This document shows positions 1-12,600 of a DNA stretch of 64,000 bases, piece by piece. Numbering within the stretch: position 1 is the first letter of the stretch; the number at the start of each line of letters is the position of its first letter. The stretch is from Mugil cephalus (Eukaryota; Chordata; Actinopteri; Mugiliformes; Mugilidae), in contig NC_061783.1 in the NCBI RefSeq assembly GCF_022458985.1, positions 15,755,913-15,819,912 of the forward strand, written 5' to 3'. A program made the position numbers and the translations under genes. The notes under the pieces were generated by a model. That model had not been told where the DNA came from. It saw only the letters and a list, made by a program, of their open reading frames with translations, and did no database searches.

Positions 1-140
1 TAAGTTAAATTTTTATTATTCCAGACCCTATTGATGGAGAAATCATAAGCAGTGAATATTTTGACATGTTTAAATGATGTGCAACAGCAACCCTCATTCA
101 TCTGTTGACCTACCCCCCTGCTTTGTTCCCGGTCCCTCAC

Positions 141-600
141 CGTTCTTGCTGGGTGTTCTGTGCAGCAGATCCAGCAGAATCTTATTGAGTCGTTCCCTCT
201 GAGCCTCCCTCCTGCCCAGCGCCGGGTGGTGAAGAGGTGATGAAGCAGAGGACGACGGCAGCTCGAGCATCTCTCCTATCCTCTCAGTGGACGCTTCCTC
301 CAGCTCCTTGCGTTCCTCGGTCTCCTGTCCTTCCTCCTCTTCCTCCTCCTCCTCCTCCTCCTCATCCCCCTCTCTTTCGCGCTCCGCTCTTCTGGACTTG
401 GCCGAAAGCAGTTCCGAATCCTCCGTAGCCACGTCCATGTCGTCCTCCACTCCCCTCCCGTCTTCCGCCTCGGGGGGAAAGTCCTCACCGCGGTCGCAGG
501 AGGAGCCGTCATCCTCGCAGCCTCCGGATTCTTTGGGTCGTTCGCTTTTCCAGGCCGACCGGCCGCCGTTCCTCTTGTAGTTGTCGGGAACATAATGAGG
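141..600 (-). CDS. ash1l: ash1l coding exon 24 (C-terminal region, penultimate exon)
   Basis: The acceptor TTGCAG at 603-601 opens [15 protein letters not shown]. An acidic linker with a pure run of about 11 Glu (GAG/GAA triplets, plus-strand 319-363) follows, then the conserved [18 protein letters not shown] helix. The donor G|GTGAGG at 140 leaves phase 1. The remaining codons must lie in an exon left of the window, because no fitting acceptor is visible in 1-140. Confidence 0.92.
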
Positions 601-3600
601 CTGCAAGAGTCAGACCCGGATCAAACAGTGTTAGCGCCGTTTCATGCAGCTCGCTAAGGTTTCAGATAGTTGAAGGTTTGCAAATGTGAGCTGTATTGTT
701 TCATCCATCTCAATGTCTCAAAGTGTTAAATACTAAGCACACAAGAGGAAACTTTTGTTTTTATTTGCTTTAAACATTACAATCATCTCTGTATTTTTAA
801 ATAAAACCATCACCAAATTTCAACTGTTTTATTTATTTATTTTTTAATCTAATAACAATTAAATGCAGTTAATTTTCAGTGCTGCAGTAACTGCAGAAAG
901 CAAGCAGTCATGCTGCTGTTAAAACGACTGCCCCTAGACGGGGCGTAACACTGTCTTAAATAATTTAACCCTGAGGAGGACTCTAATACGCCTTGTAGTC
1001 AGAATTGCCCCAAAAAAATCCCCAAACAAACAAGTACAAATAGAAAGAAGATGTACAGCTTCAAAGTCCTGGCAGATGGTTTACTGGCAAGTTTACTGTC
1101 GAGGTGAGTGAACTGAGCAGCTATACTGGGGAAAAAATGGGAATAATTTCCATTAACGCATGTTAACTGTGGGAATCAGGCATTTAGCCGTGAGTGAATT
1201 TTTTTAATCCACCGCCCTAAAAATAAACTTGCCAACACAAGTGACAAGATTACAAAGCGGCTACTTTGATGTGGTTTCCTGTGGGTAACATTACACCTCC
1301 ACCTGAGATTGAGGCTGGCTATACAGCCATACAGGCTGTCTATACACTGTGAGGGAGATGAGACGGAGAGACAAAATACGCCCTGGCCTGTAATATTACC
1401 TCCACTCTTAAAATATCTTTCAGCGTTTATAAATCGGTAACGGATCCCACCCCGGCCGCCCCCAAATGTCAGGACCCCCGAATCACTCTCACCGAGAAGT
1501 CTCTTTTGGGTGTGAGTCGCTTGGGGAAGTGGTTGAAGGCGTATGGCTTGGTGCAGACTGGGTAGCGGTTCCGATGGATCTTGTAGAAGAGGTGGGCCGA
1601 CTTGTCCAAGCGGTAATCACAAATGTACACATCCTGCTCTTTCACACCCTTCGGCCGTCCTGCAGGAAAAATGTATTGAGTATTAGAAAAGGAATTGCTG
1701 TAATTAAGTCACATTAGAAGAGCAAGCGCTTGTTTATTTGATGTGGTGCATGTTGGTTGAAGCTTGTCTGAGTTCAGAAACGCCCATAATTGCAATATTA
1801 ACCTTCATCTTTGAGCATTGTCCTTCTTCATGTACACAGAACATTTGCCCCAAAGAAATTGAGCAATTCAAATTATATTAAATGAAATCCAGGTGGATTT
1901 AGAGACTGAAATCAACATGTGAATGTAAAATTGTGTGTTTATCATCTCACCCTTGCAGTAAGTGTAGAGATCGAGGACACAGCATGTTCCCACCACCGCC
2001 TCTAGGGGGATGATCTCATAGAGCGGCATGCGGAACAACTCATTCTGGTAAAAACGGCGCGATGGAGAGTGGTGCGTCTCATGAGGACGGAAGTAGTGAT
2101 GTCCAAAGGCAAACCGCTCACCCCTTTGGAGATTAAGTGGAAACATAAAGGCCGTTAAATCAAACAATCAAGGAATTCATTAGTCCTGCCAGCGTGCGAC
2201 GACAGAGCATCATGGCGCTTGTGTGATAATCTTACTTTTCATTCTTCCATATTTTCTCAATCCGGAAGATGTCAAGTTTGTCTCGGTTGACGTGAGACAA
2301 GAGCCGGTAAGACTGCCTGACGGGCTGTCCTTCAGGTGTGCGTCTGCTGTCTCTCATCAGGTACACACAGTCGCCTGCACAAAAACCACACACTTTCAGG
2401 TCAGTAATGCACGGTAGCAAAAATTAAACAGCTAAGTTACCTGAGTCTAATGTTAAATACTGAATATTCAGTTAAATATTCAATCAACATCCAAAGTATT
2501 CAAAGACAATAAGACCACATTAGTAGGTGACCTGTTTGTTATTAATGAGCACTAAAAATCGATTTAAAAAGATATAATTTACTGAAATCTCTTTGACTTA
2601 ATTTTTAAAAACAGCTCAAAGAATCAAAGATTCTGTTTCCGCCTGATTTACAGTATCACGCCCGTTTCATTTCTGACCGAGCCCAGCATCTCTGATAGGC
2701 GTAGTCGGGGTGTGGTCGTAAGTGTGCCCTGTTCCCCTTACAACCACATCAACAGTCATGTCAAGCTGTCCCAGAGTACTCCGCACATCACTGCAGCAGC
2801 TAAAACTACTCAAGGTCAGCGAAGACAAAACACTCAAGGGCTGTTAAATTGCTCTTAAGGTCCAGGAGCTGGAGCACAAGTGAGCACATGATTGCCGGTT
2901 CGTGTTGTACCTTGGTGCAGCAGCAGGTCATCTCTAAGGAGACAGATGTAGTAAATAGAGCCAGTCTGGGCGTAGCCGGGCTGGGGTAACATGGGCACTT
3001 CCTGTCATGACAACAACATACAAGTGAGATTAGAAGAGGGCGAAGATACACTAATAACATCTGTATTCAGTTATTTATTTGACGGTGTAGGCGTACCCTG
3101 TCCACTGGCCGAGGGTCACACTGCTCACACAGGTAGTGCTCCACCTCAGTCTCCAACCGCATACAGTCAAAGTGCTGCCACACCTATTGCGACAAAAGCG
3201 ATTGTTAGGTGACTTGAATAAAAACAATTACATTTGAGAGTGAGCGCTCCACGGTATAAATCTGCGCTGATGAGTCACAACCGTGGTTGTTTTCTGAACG
3301 TTAACCTCCATTAATATGTTATCCTCCTTGTTTACTCTGTCTAAAAATAACAGCGCATGAAACACAAAGGACTGCCGGCACACTCTAATTGGAAAATCTC
3401 CATGACAAAGTAGATAGGTGAAGTCTCAAGAGGAACGCACACAATTATACAGGTGTAACCTATCAGCCGGTGAAAGGAAGTAATGGAAAATGCACTTCTT
3501 TCTTTGCCGGGCACAGTAAAAGGCTGTCACCAACAACTTTTTTCCAATTACTGTTATTCCATTACCATGCACTTTTCACACTGGATCATCAGGCCTTCGT

Positions 3601-6600
3601 CCTTGTACATTCCACAGATGCAACGGATGACGTCGTCGTCCTTGTCGTGAGACCCCGGCCCTCCTCCTCCTGCTCCTCCTCCTCCTCCTCCTCCTCCTCC
3701 TCCTCCTCCTCCTCCTCCGTGGTGGTGGTGGCCGTGGTCGCGCTCCAGCGAATCAGAGCTGTCCGCTTCGCTCGCAGTCTCGCCCACAATCTCATCAATC
3801 TGGACAGCAGCTTCATGACGGGCGCTGAAGTAGGCTTTCCGCAGCCGACACACGTCCCTGCCTACCGATGACTTCTTTCCGTAATATTTCTAGAGGAAAG
3901 AAAAAAGACGGACGTTTTTTTTTTTTGTTTTTTTTTTTAGGAAATCATTTAAGCGTCACTGATTTCTTCTGACACACAGCACAGGGACTACAAGACCTCC
4001 CAAATGGCATAATATAAGTCAGAAGAGTACACATTTGACCCCAGAAGTTCACACTCAGTCATTCAGTCACCCAGACTTTGAATAGATGTGCCTGTAGGGC
4101 AATTTCCTGCAGGACAAAGGTCATTGACACAGAAAGCTGCATTCAAAACTGCCATCATTTAGAAGACAAGGCTGCACCCAACAGCTCAATAATCCACATT
4201 CCACTCGTGCTTCTTTCAGTCCACCAGAATGGGCCTTGGGGGGAAAGGGTAATTCTAATTTATACATCCACTTCAAACTTCTCAGACTGGAAGAGTAAGC
4301 TACCCTGAGAGCTTTCAAGTGGCACTTGTTTAAACTGCTAAGCTATACAGATGTAAATCAAAAGGCCTGCAACGTGTGTGCAGAGCATCAGCAGTCGTGA
4401 AGTTATGTCTCATTTGGGAGGTGTTGGTTAGTTAGACAGGAAGAGAGGAAAGCAGCGACTGAGTGGGAGGAAGAATGTGTTGGAGCAGCGCAGTAACGGC
4501 TTAAATGAGCATTTTAATTACGCTTTCTGATATTGATTGAGCTCCGGGATCACACTCGAGAGACTCGCAAGTGTTATTCTTATCAGTGACGAAAACAGGA
4601 TGTTGCAACAGCCTCAGCCTTCCTGCAATTTGAGTTTCATATGATTGTTGATGATAAAAACGTCTTGTTTGCAATTAAATATTTTAAAATTTGGCTAATT
4701 ACAATGATGTTGGCACAAATGAGTTCAGGGCCAGATTTATTTCTAGTGGTTGTGGGTTTATCATTCACTGCAGCTAACTGGAGAAAGCTCCTGGAGCTGC
4801 AGGAACTTCAGTTTTTCAGTGACTTAAAAGTTAACAAATGTAGCTGTGAATCCACCTATATCCTGGGAGAACGTCCCTGCTAGCCTGGAGCTTTCTGAAC
4901 TTCCCCCGCCCACAACATTTTTGTGGGGGAAAGTTGGTCTGGAGTCGCTCCTTTGGGAACAGATTATGCCTTGGGAAAAATCTCTCAGCAAATCAAACCA
5001 TTTTGGAACAAAAGTAACAGCAACATTTATGCAAGTCTTGCTGTATGCTGTGGAGTTATTTCACAAACAGGACTGTCCAGTTGCAGGCAGAAATACATGT
5101 TTTTCTCTCTGTTCTGGTTGAGGCCGCAATGAAATTCAAAGGGCGTGTTACCAGACTTGTACGCTGATAAGGATCGAATCTATCTACAGATTCTCTGTCC
5201 CTGCTGCTGGAGTAGCAATTTCGAAACGTTGAGTAACGTTTGCAAGGCTTAATGTAAAGCTGCAGTAAGAATGTGAACCTCATGCATAGATCCAGCAAGA
5301 GAAGAGGCCAGAGAGTTGTTTATCAGCATTGAAAGTAACTGAGTTAAGTAACTGTGGACGAGGTGAATATGAGAACAAAGTCAGTTACTTTGAATAATTT
5401 AACACTAAAAATGTAACACTCAACAGGCAAGACGATCATCAGCTGCAACAAATAGACCGGAGTGACGCCATGACACACACACAACACCAGTCTATGTTGT
5501 GTTTAAAGTTAGATTGTAACGTCTGACACCCTTTTTTTAATCCTTTCGGGACTGATTTGTCTTTGTGGTTCTACAGATATGGTCAAAATGCTCATGGGAA
5601 AGCACAAAGAGATTTTTAGTTAGTTATTAATTTCCTGAGTTTAGTTCCTCCAGTAGAATAGTTCCTTTTCTCAACCTGAGAAGAGCTATAATCGTTCCAT
5701 TAAAAAAAACAAAAAAATTAAACAAACAGCAATCTGTGATGCTAAATTAGAAATGTGAGTTTACAGTCACAGATGTTCTCATTTTATGACGCAAACTATC
5801 ACGAAGTGCCTACCTCAGCATTGCGAAACACTTTGAGCATGTCTGTGTCAAACGCTTCAACAGTTTTATAATGGCCGGTGAGGATTTGCTTCTCGATGGT
5901 GCTCAGATCCAGAGGGTCAGGCACCTTCTCATAGTACTGGCTGTTCCTGTTGGCACACAAATACGGTGGGATTAGTTTCTCACAATCTGGTCTGTCAAAA
6001 TTAAAAAAAAATAAATCTAAACTCATTACATCTGATTGCAGCTAAATCGATGTTAAAGCCACGAGTTTACGTGGGTGCCAAATCTGTGACTTAGACAGCT
6101 TTAGTACGGCGCAGTTGAAGAAGAATAATGAGCTGTTATTGTTTTGACTGTGACTGATTACTATCAATACTGGACTAGAATCAACACACAGGCTGTCACG
6201 GCTCAAATGTGCAGCGAGATAAAACTGTTACACTATGTGGGTGCTGTACACCGACACTTCAGAGAACTGGAAAACAGTCAAACATTATGAAGTCGACATG
6301 CGGGTTTGAAATCTTACCTTTTCCTGGATGGGAGATTCACAAGTGGAGCAGCGAGAGTCTGGCCAGCGGAGTCTAAGGTAAAAAATAAATGAATCATAAT
6401 TTTTTAAATAATACGGCCTTTTCATTTGTGAATGTGTGTTGTAGGGACCAAGTCAGCTGTTGCCAACACACATGTGCATTTGTCTCGACTTGGACACGAA
6501 CCTTTGTAGCTGGTGATCATGTCACAGATCTCCTTGAAGATGTGTGCGAGGCGAGCAGTGCGTGTGACTTCTGTGTTTTCCTCAGCAGCAGCGAGTCTCC

Positions 6601-9600
6601 GTGTGCGAACCGACCGCGACGTCTGCAGAGCTGAGAACTGCGTCAGGAACACATCTGGGAACAGGGAGGGAGATCACACATTCAGAAAATGATACCTAAG
6701 CTAACACTCTTAAGCTGTACTTCCTCTTCCAGTGGTCAAACTCGCACGCTCACCTGACTTGATGTTGCCGTCGTCACGGATGACTCCTCCCCAGCGCGTA
6801 TAAATGGAGAGGCTGCCCGCGTCCCGCTCTCTCTCACCCTCTCTCTTCTGCATCTCCTGTTTCTCCCTCATCTTCTCCCAGTTCCTCAGGAGGAACACTC
6901 GGTGCTTCAGCACAAAGTTTCTGGTGATTGAGGGAGAGACGAGCGGGAGTGTGAAGAAAGTATGTCAGCGTGCCAAAGATAAACTGGATGGAAGTCGTGG
7001 CTTTAAATGAAAAAATGCCTTAAGATCGGCTGCTCGTCAGATTCACATCTGAGCAGGGAAATTCAGAGGATTCATTCGTACAAGGTTTAGAGGAATCACG
7101 ATCATGCGTATTGTTCTCGTATATATCTGTTGTTGCACTGATGTAAAGCTTGTTTGTCAATCTGTGTGTTTACCTCTCTCTGTTGGACATGGGCTTCATG
7201 AGATGAGGGTAAAACTTGTTGCTGTCACTTGACTCTTCCTCCTGAAGTTAAAGAAATTTGCATTAAAGCATAACTTAATTTTTAATGAATAACACACCTG
7301 AACTATTATCTTAAAAGGAGGATACATGTTTTTTTTTTTAATCAATCTCAATCTGAGCTTTTGAAATGATATTAAAAATGCAAACTTTATGTAAAACATA
7401 ATATTATGGAAACTTCAGGTGACAGGACTTAACTAACCCTAACTGAAATGTACAGCCTTTGAGGTTTTCTGAGTTATTTTTTTTTTAGAAACCTTGTGGC
7501 CCACTGACAGTACCTCTGAGACACAGAAACATTGGTGTCCTACATATTTCCTGCACCTGATATTTAACAAGACAGTGCCAGACTTGGACACATCTTTCGC
7601 TGACCGGGAAATAAACACCAGGAGAGAGCTTTCACTCATAGGAAATTTAAAACTCGGTAGGAAAACATGAACGTAAAACCTCGAGAGCAAAGTGTCAAAG
7701 TCCATTTCTTCCGAATTTCGCCATGAAATGTTGCTTTTCTCTAACAAAAGCAGTGTCCAGATTTTAACTAAAAGTGAACCGACGCCAACACAAACTCTTC
7801 GCGCTTCTATTTAAATGCATCACTCACTCGTTTTTTGAGCTGGTGTTTGGATTTCCTCTTCTCCTTGAGTCGACCCAGGCGCCGGGAGCTTCCCGTTTTC
7901 CCAGGCAAGCCGTTAATACGCTGGCTCTTCCCTCCAATGATGCCCCGGCAGCTCTCTGAGCCACACTTACACACTTGCTGTGGAGACAGGAGAGAAAAAC
8001 AAGCCAAAATAATGAGTATGCGGGAAAATGGGGTTTCGCTCAAATCCGAGAAGAAAAAAAAGGTGGTCATGCTTCACCTGCTCCTCTATATTGAAGGAAT
8101 GGAAGTTGTAGTCGTAGGTGAGCTCAGTGCCGCTGCTGATGTCCTTGAGAGCAAAGAGACCAATTCTGTACACCCCGTTCACGGACCTGCAACGTGGAAG
8201 GAAAATAAAAACTTAATGCGACAAACAATGTCTCTGTAAAAATTTAATGTGCACATTTAAAGTTCTAAAAAAGGATATTTAGAAAGACATTTAATTAATA
8301 ATTTCATCTGTCTAGATACGACTGGATATTCAGAGATAAAATTCTAAAATAGACATTGAATGTGGTTGTAGTTGTTTTGACAGTAACTGTTGCTATGATG
8401 TAATTGCGTAACAGGTTGTGTGTGCTATGTAACAGACGCGCCGTTTCAGCTGAAAATAAAATTATAAGAAAGTGTCGTCTTCAATTTAGGTTTTCAGATC
8501 AAAAGTCAAAAGGTTTGACAACAATCAGCTGAGAGCACAGCTCATGCTGTATTTTATGCTGTTGACCATTTTAGTCGTTCTGGGGTAGGGACTTAAAATC
8601 ACTATCTACTGTACATCTAAAGGAGATTGTGCGAAAGACTTACTGCCTTTACGTTTAAATGTTGATTTGAGAAAGGAAAGGAAGCAACGTTAAGTGCATT
8701 TCAAATATGGGATAAAAAGGGGAACCAGTGTGGCAAATGCTCAACGCTGTGTAAACCCCATTCTCTCCTCCCCAAATAAAGCAGCGCTCCAGCTTTTGGC
8801 CGTTCGTCTAAGAATAAAGCGCACTATTCTGCTTGCCAGCCTCTTGATAATTTATTCCTTCTATAGGGGTAAAAAGCTGGTTCAGCGCATTGTCTTCAGG
8901 CTCTACAGCTGTATCTAAGGCCCGGCTGCAAGTAATCTCTCTTCTGTGACAAGATGGATGGCTCGTCAGGCATTGTGCTGAAAATCCTCCATCCTCGTGG
9001 AGTCTTTTATTTCAGTCCAGCCACTCTACATTACACACACACACACATCTACAGACTGGTGCCCTAGATTATGAGCTGGTCTACGTTGGAGGGCAGAAGG
9101 TATGGTACAGTTAACTCTCTGAGGTCATTAGCTGTCCACAGCTGAATTCCCCTGAGAGACGCGTCTCGTAGATTCACCATGACAACTTAAGATAAACCAA
9201 GTAGGTTTCAATGATGGAAGTCAGGCAGAGAGACCTGCTCTGCCAGGTCTCCAATTGCTGTGGATTTAACCACGCTGTGAGAACAACCCCTCAGGAAACC
9301 AGTGAATTGTCTTGGCAGGGTGCAAGGGCTTTAAGCCATTTAGGCCTCTGAACACTGGCAGTGAAGGAGAAAGGTGATCTCATCAGATTACAACCACATG
9401 AATAAGGCTGGGGTTTCAAGGTAGAGCCTTCTCATTTACAGTGAAGTGCACCTGTTACACGTGTCCCTCTAAGAGCTATCATACAAGTTACATAAACAAG
9501 GACAACAAATATTGTCCAACATAAACTGTGATTACATGTCAAAGTATTAGGCTTAAACTAGTTTAAATGCAAAGCAACGAATCTCCTGAAAACCTTATAA

Positions 9601-12600
9601 AAAAATTCTAACACAAGCATTAACAGACAAATATTTTCTCTAAAGCTGTGGGTACTTTCACTGTAACCTCTGTTCTCCGATAACGAGTGAAGAATCGAGA
9701 ACACAACAGCTGCGGCAGGACTTTTAGTGGCTCGGTTAGCCATGCCTCTATTTATTTGTCTAAATATAATTCTGTGCAAAAACATTTTCTGCCCCGTTCT
9801 GGTATTTTTTTTTTTTAAAATAGTCTCCAGCTCGTCTCATGCAGAGAGAATAAAGGAATTCCTCAGCTCACTCGAATCATCAGGCACAGAGAGACAGCCA
9901 TTTAAACAAGTTAAACCATTTAGGTAATAGGCTGGTCTTTTTTCCAGTTCGTTAACCTGAATAGACAGAAGCATTTAGCAAACAAAACGCAGAGTTATCA
10001 AGCTGGAACTCTTTCTAATCAGCAGCTCTAATATTGCTCTCAACATCGAGCAATAGCGCTTGTAACATCATGCTTTAATTTCCTCTGTGACCAAAAGGCC
10101 ATGAGAATATCTAACTGTCTTAATAAGACAAACTACACTGATGTGGACTATTAGAGCTACATAGTGAGAGTGAAAGCAATACTCTGCATTTGTCATCGCA
10201 GGACTAACAAATGAAGGTTGTTCCAGGTCTGGCTGGTGCACCCATCCACAACAACTTGTGGTTAACTGCTCATGCTCATGAGTCCTGAAAAGGCTTAGCC
10301 AAATCTGTTTTTGGTGAGAACCCAAAAGCACCACAAGGGCATTAACGAGGGGAATGGTTTAAAAGCTGCCCTGACACCCACCACTTCTGCATCTCGCAGT
10401 TGGGTTCACAGCTGTGGTTTATGAAGCGTGCCTCGTTGCCCATTCGGTAGCTGTCGATCACCATGCCGCTATCCAGGTTCAGACAGTAGTGTCCGCTGTT
10501 GGAGAAGTACTGCTCCATCATACGGTTCCTAACAAATGGAAGGTGTAAAGCAGAGGGAAATAAAAAGAGAAGTTTTCATTAGACTCGCAGGCCGACAGTA
10601 TCGTAAACTGAGGCGCAAAGCAGAAGTAAAAACATTCAGAGAACATGATAAACGTATTGATATCTGTAACAGCAGGTAATCCGTCTGCCGCCGCCTCACC
10701 TGAACTCGTGTTCGCTGACTACTTCTCCCAGGTACTCAATGATAAACTGTCCAGAGCGGAGAGGCTCCTTGGTGCGGATTCCCCAACCTTTGCCCTCAGC
10801 GCGGAACCGCTCCAAACACTGGACCCAGTCGTGTCTCTGGATGTGCTGGTTGTCACAATGATCACCACAGGGACAGGTGCTGGGAGAGCACTCAGCGAAG
10901 CTCATCCTATGGAACGAGATCATTAAATAAGAATGAGGCTGCTGTACTTTTTTTCTTGACACCATGTTTCACATTCTTTAATTTTCATAGAAACATGTGA
11001 CCATATCGTGTGCTGTTTAAAGCCGGCATTATGCGTCTCTACCTATTCAGGCAGTCGTCCAGGCAGCCCTTCTCAGTTGAGGCCTCAGCAGGTCTACAGT
11101 TGCATGTAGTCGTTTCATAACCAGAAAGAGGCTTCACATCCACATACACATCTATGATACACAAACAGGGGGATTACCATTTCACATCAACACTTTCAGG
11201 CACACCCAAAAAAAACTGAAAATAATTCTGTTTTGCGAACAACTGTGACATTCAAAAAACCCCAGTGTCTCAAAACTTAACAAGTTATCAGCAGGACATG
11301 AATTCACGAGGTTACAAACTACATTTTGGTTGGTTCACTGGAATGAAACCAAATACTCACTTGATCTGATCTTTTTATAAAGGGGGACATCGGGCCTCTT
11401 GTAAAGCTGAAACGCAAAAACAGACAGGTAAACACAAAAGTTTAAAGAGCAATAAAAACATATTTAACCTAAACTGGGCTTCAAAGTGCTCATTAACCTT
11501 TTTACTGTAAGCAATGAAAAGCCCATAAAAACACTTCTGTTCAACAAAATTGATCACCTGATCGTGTTTCCACAACCATAAGATGTCATAAGGCAACTGG
11601 AAATCAATGCGCTTCTGCCTCAGGTACTTCCCTGAAAAGACAAAGCAGGGGAAATTCAGCAAGATAGATTAAAAATTGACACAAAAGTGAAGAAGGAAGT
11701 CATTTCTGACCACACATGTAATTCAGTTACATTCATATATATACCCAGGTGTGTGAACCAAACGTTTGATGCAGCTTGCAGAAGAAATGTGTGTTTTATC
11801 TTATCGCAGCTGAAAATACAGGCGTGTGATAAGTGAAAAATGTTTACTGTGCTCAAGCTGTAAACCCTTGGAATCTTAAACATGGACTGAAAAATGATTT
11901 TCTGGATGTTACTCAACAACTCATTCAACTCAACCACTTACTCACACCTTTGACAATATGCAAAAACAATTTAGAAATTAAAATCTAACATCTAGTAAGA
12001 GTTTAAAACTCACCAACATGTATAGGAGCAGGAAACAATCCATGTTCATGTTCCCCAGGTATGTATTCTAGTTTCTCTTTCTTCAGCTGCAGAAGCTGAC
12101 TACGAGGGCTACAGAAAAGAAAAATGAGAAGGTGGTTTACTAGGGGTGCAGAAAAGCAGTTTATGGTGCGTTGCGATGTGTCCTGCTGAAATAAATATCA
12201 GCATGAAGAAACAAAAAAGACATTGGGTAAGATATCTTTGGGACTCACTCCTCGGTCTTGTACACATCAGAGTACAGCCCCGCTTTCTGGAACTTTTTCT
12301 TCGGAGGTCTGGCTGCTCTTTTCTCCCGCTGGCTGGTTATGGGCATGGGTGGAGCTTGTTCCCTGGAGACGGTGCCTGGGCGCTGCGGGGAGCAGTGGCC
12401 ATCTGGCTTGCCTTCCATTGAGCTAAAAATAGAACCGTGACTCGGTTTGTAGTGACAACTGGACATAATAAATGTTCCTATACAGTACATACCAGCACTA
12501 AATCCTTATATTAGCACCCAGCGGCTCAAAGCTGAGACTTGCAGATATAAAGGCCACCGTGCCACAGTGCACTGAAAATGTGCTTACCCATGAAAGTGCT

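Noticed and set aside
1-140. Search for the last ash1l coding exon
   Set aside because: No acceptor followed by a frame matching the family C-terminus is visible, so the exon is taken to be outside the window.
287-580. Ser-rich plus-strand frame opposite the ash1l C-terminal exon
   Set aside because: It is the antisense of the poly-Glu region; the minus-strand frame is the conserved one.
7835-8239. 134-aa plus-strand frame over ash1l SET/post-SET exons
   Set aside because: It is antisense to two firmly assigned coding exons and reads through their intron.
9488-9495. Single D-box TTACATAA in an ash1l intron
   Set aside because: One or two such matches are expected by chance in this length of sequence.
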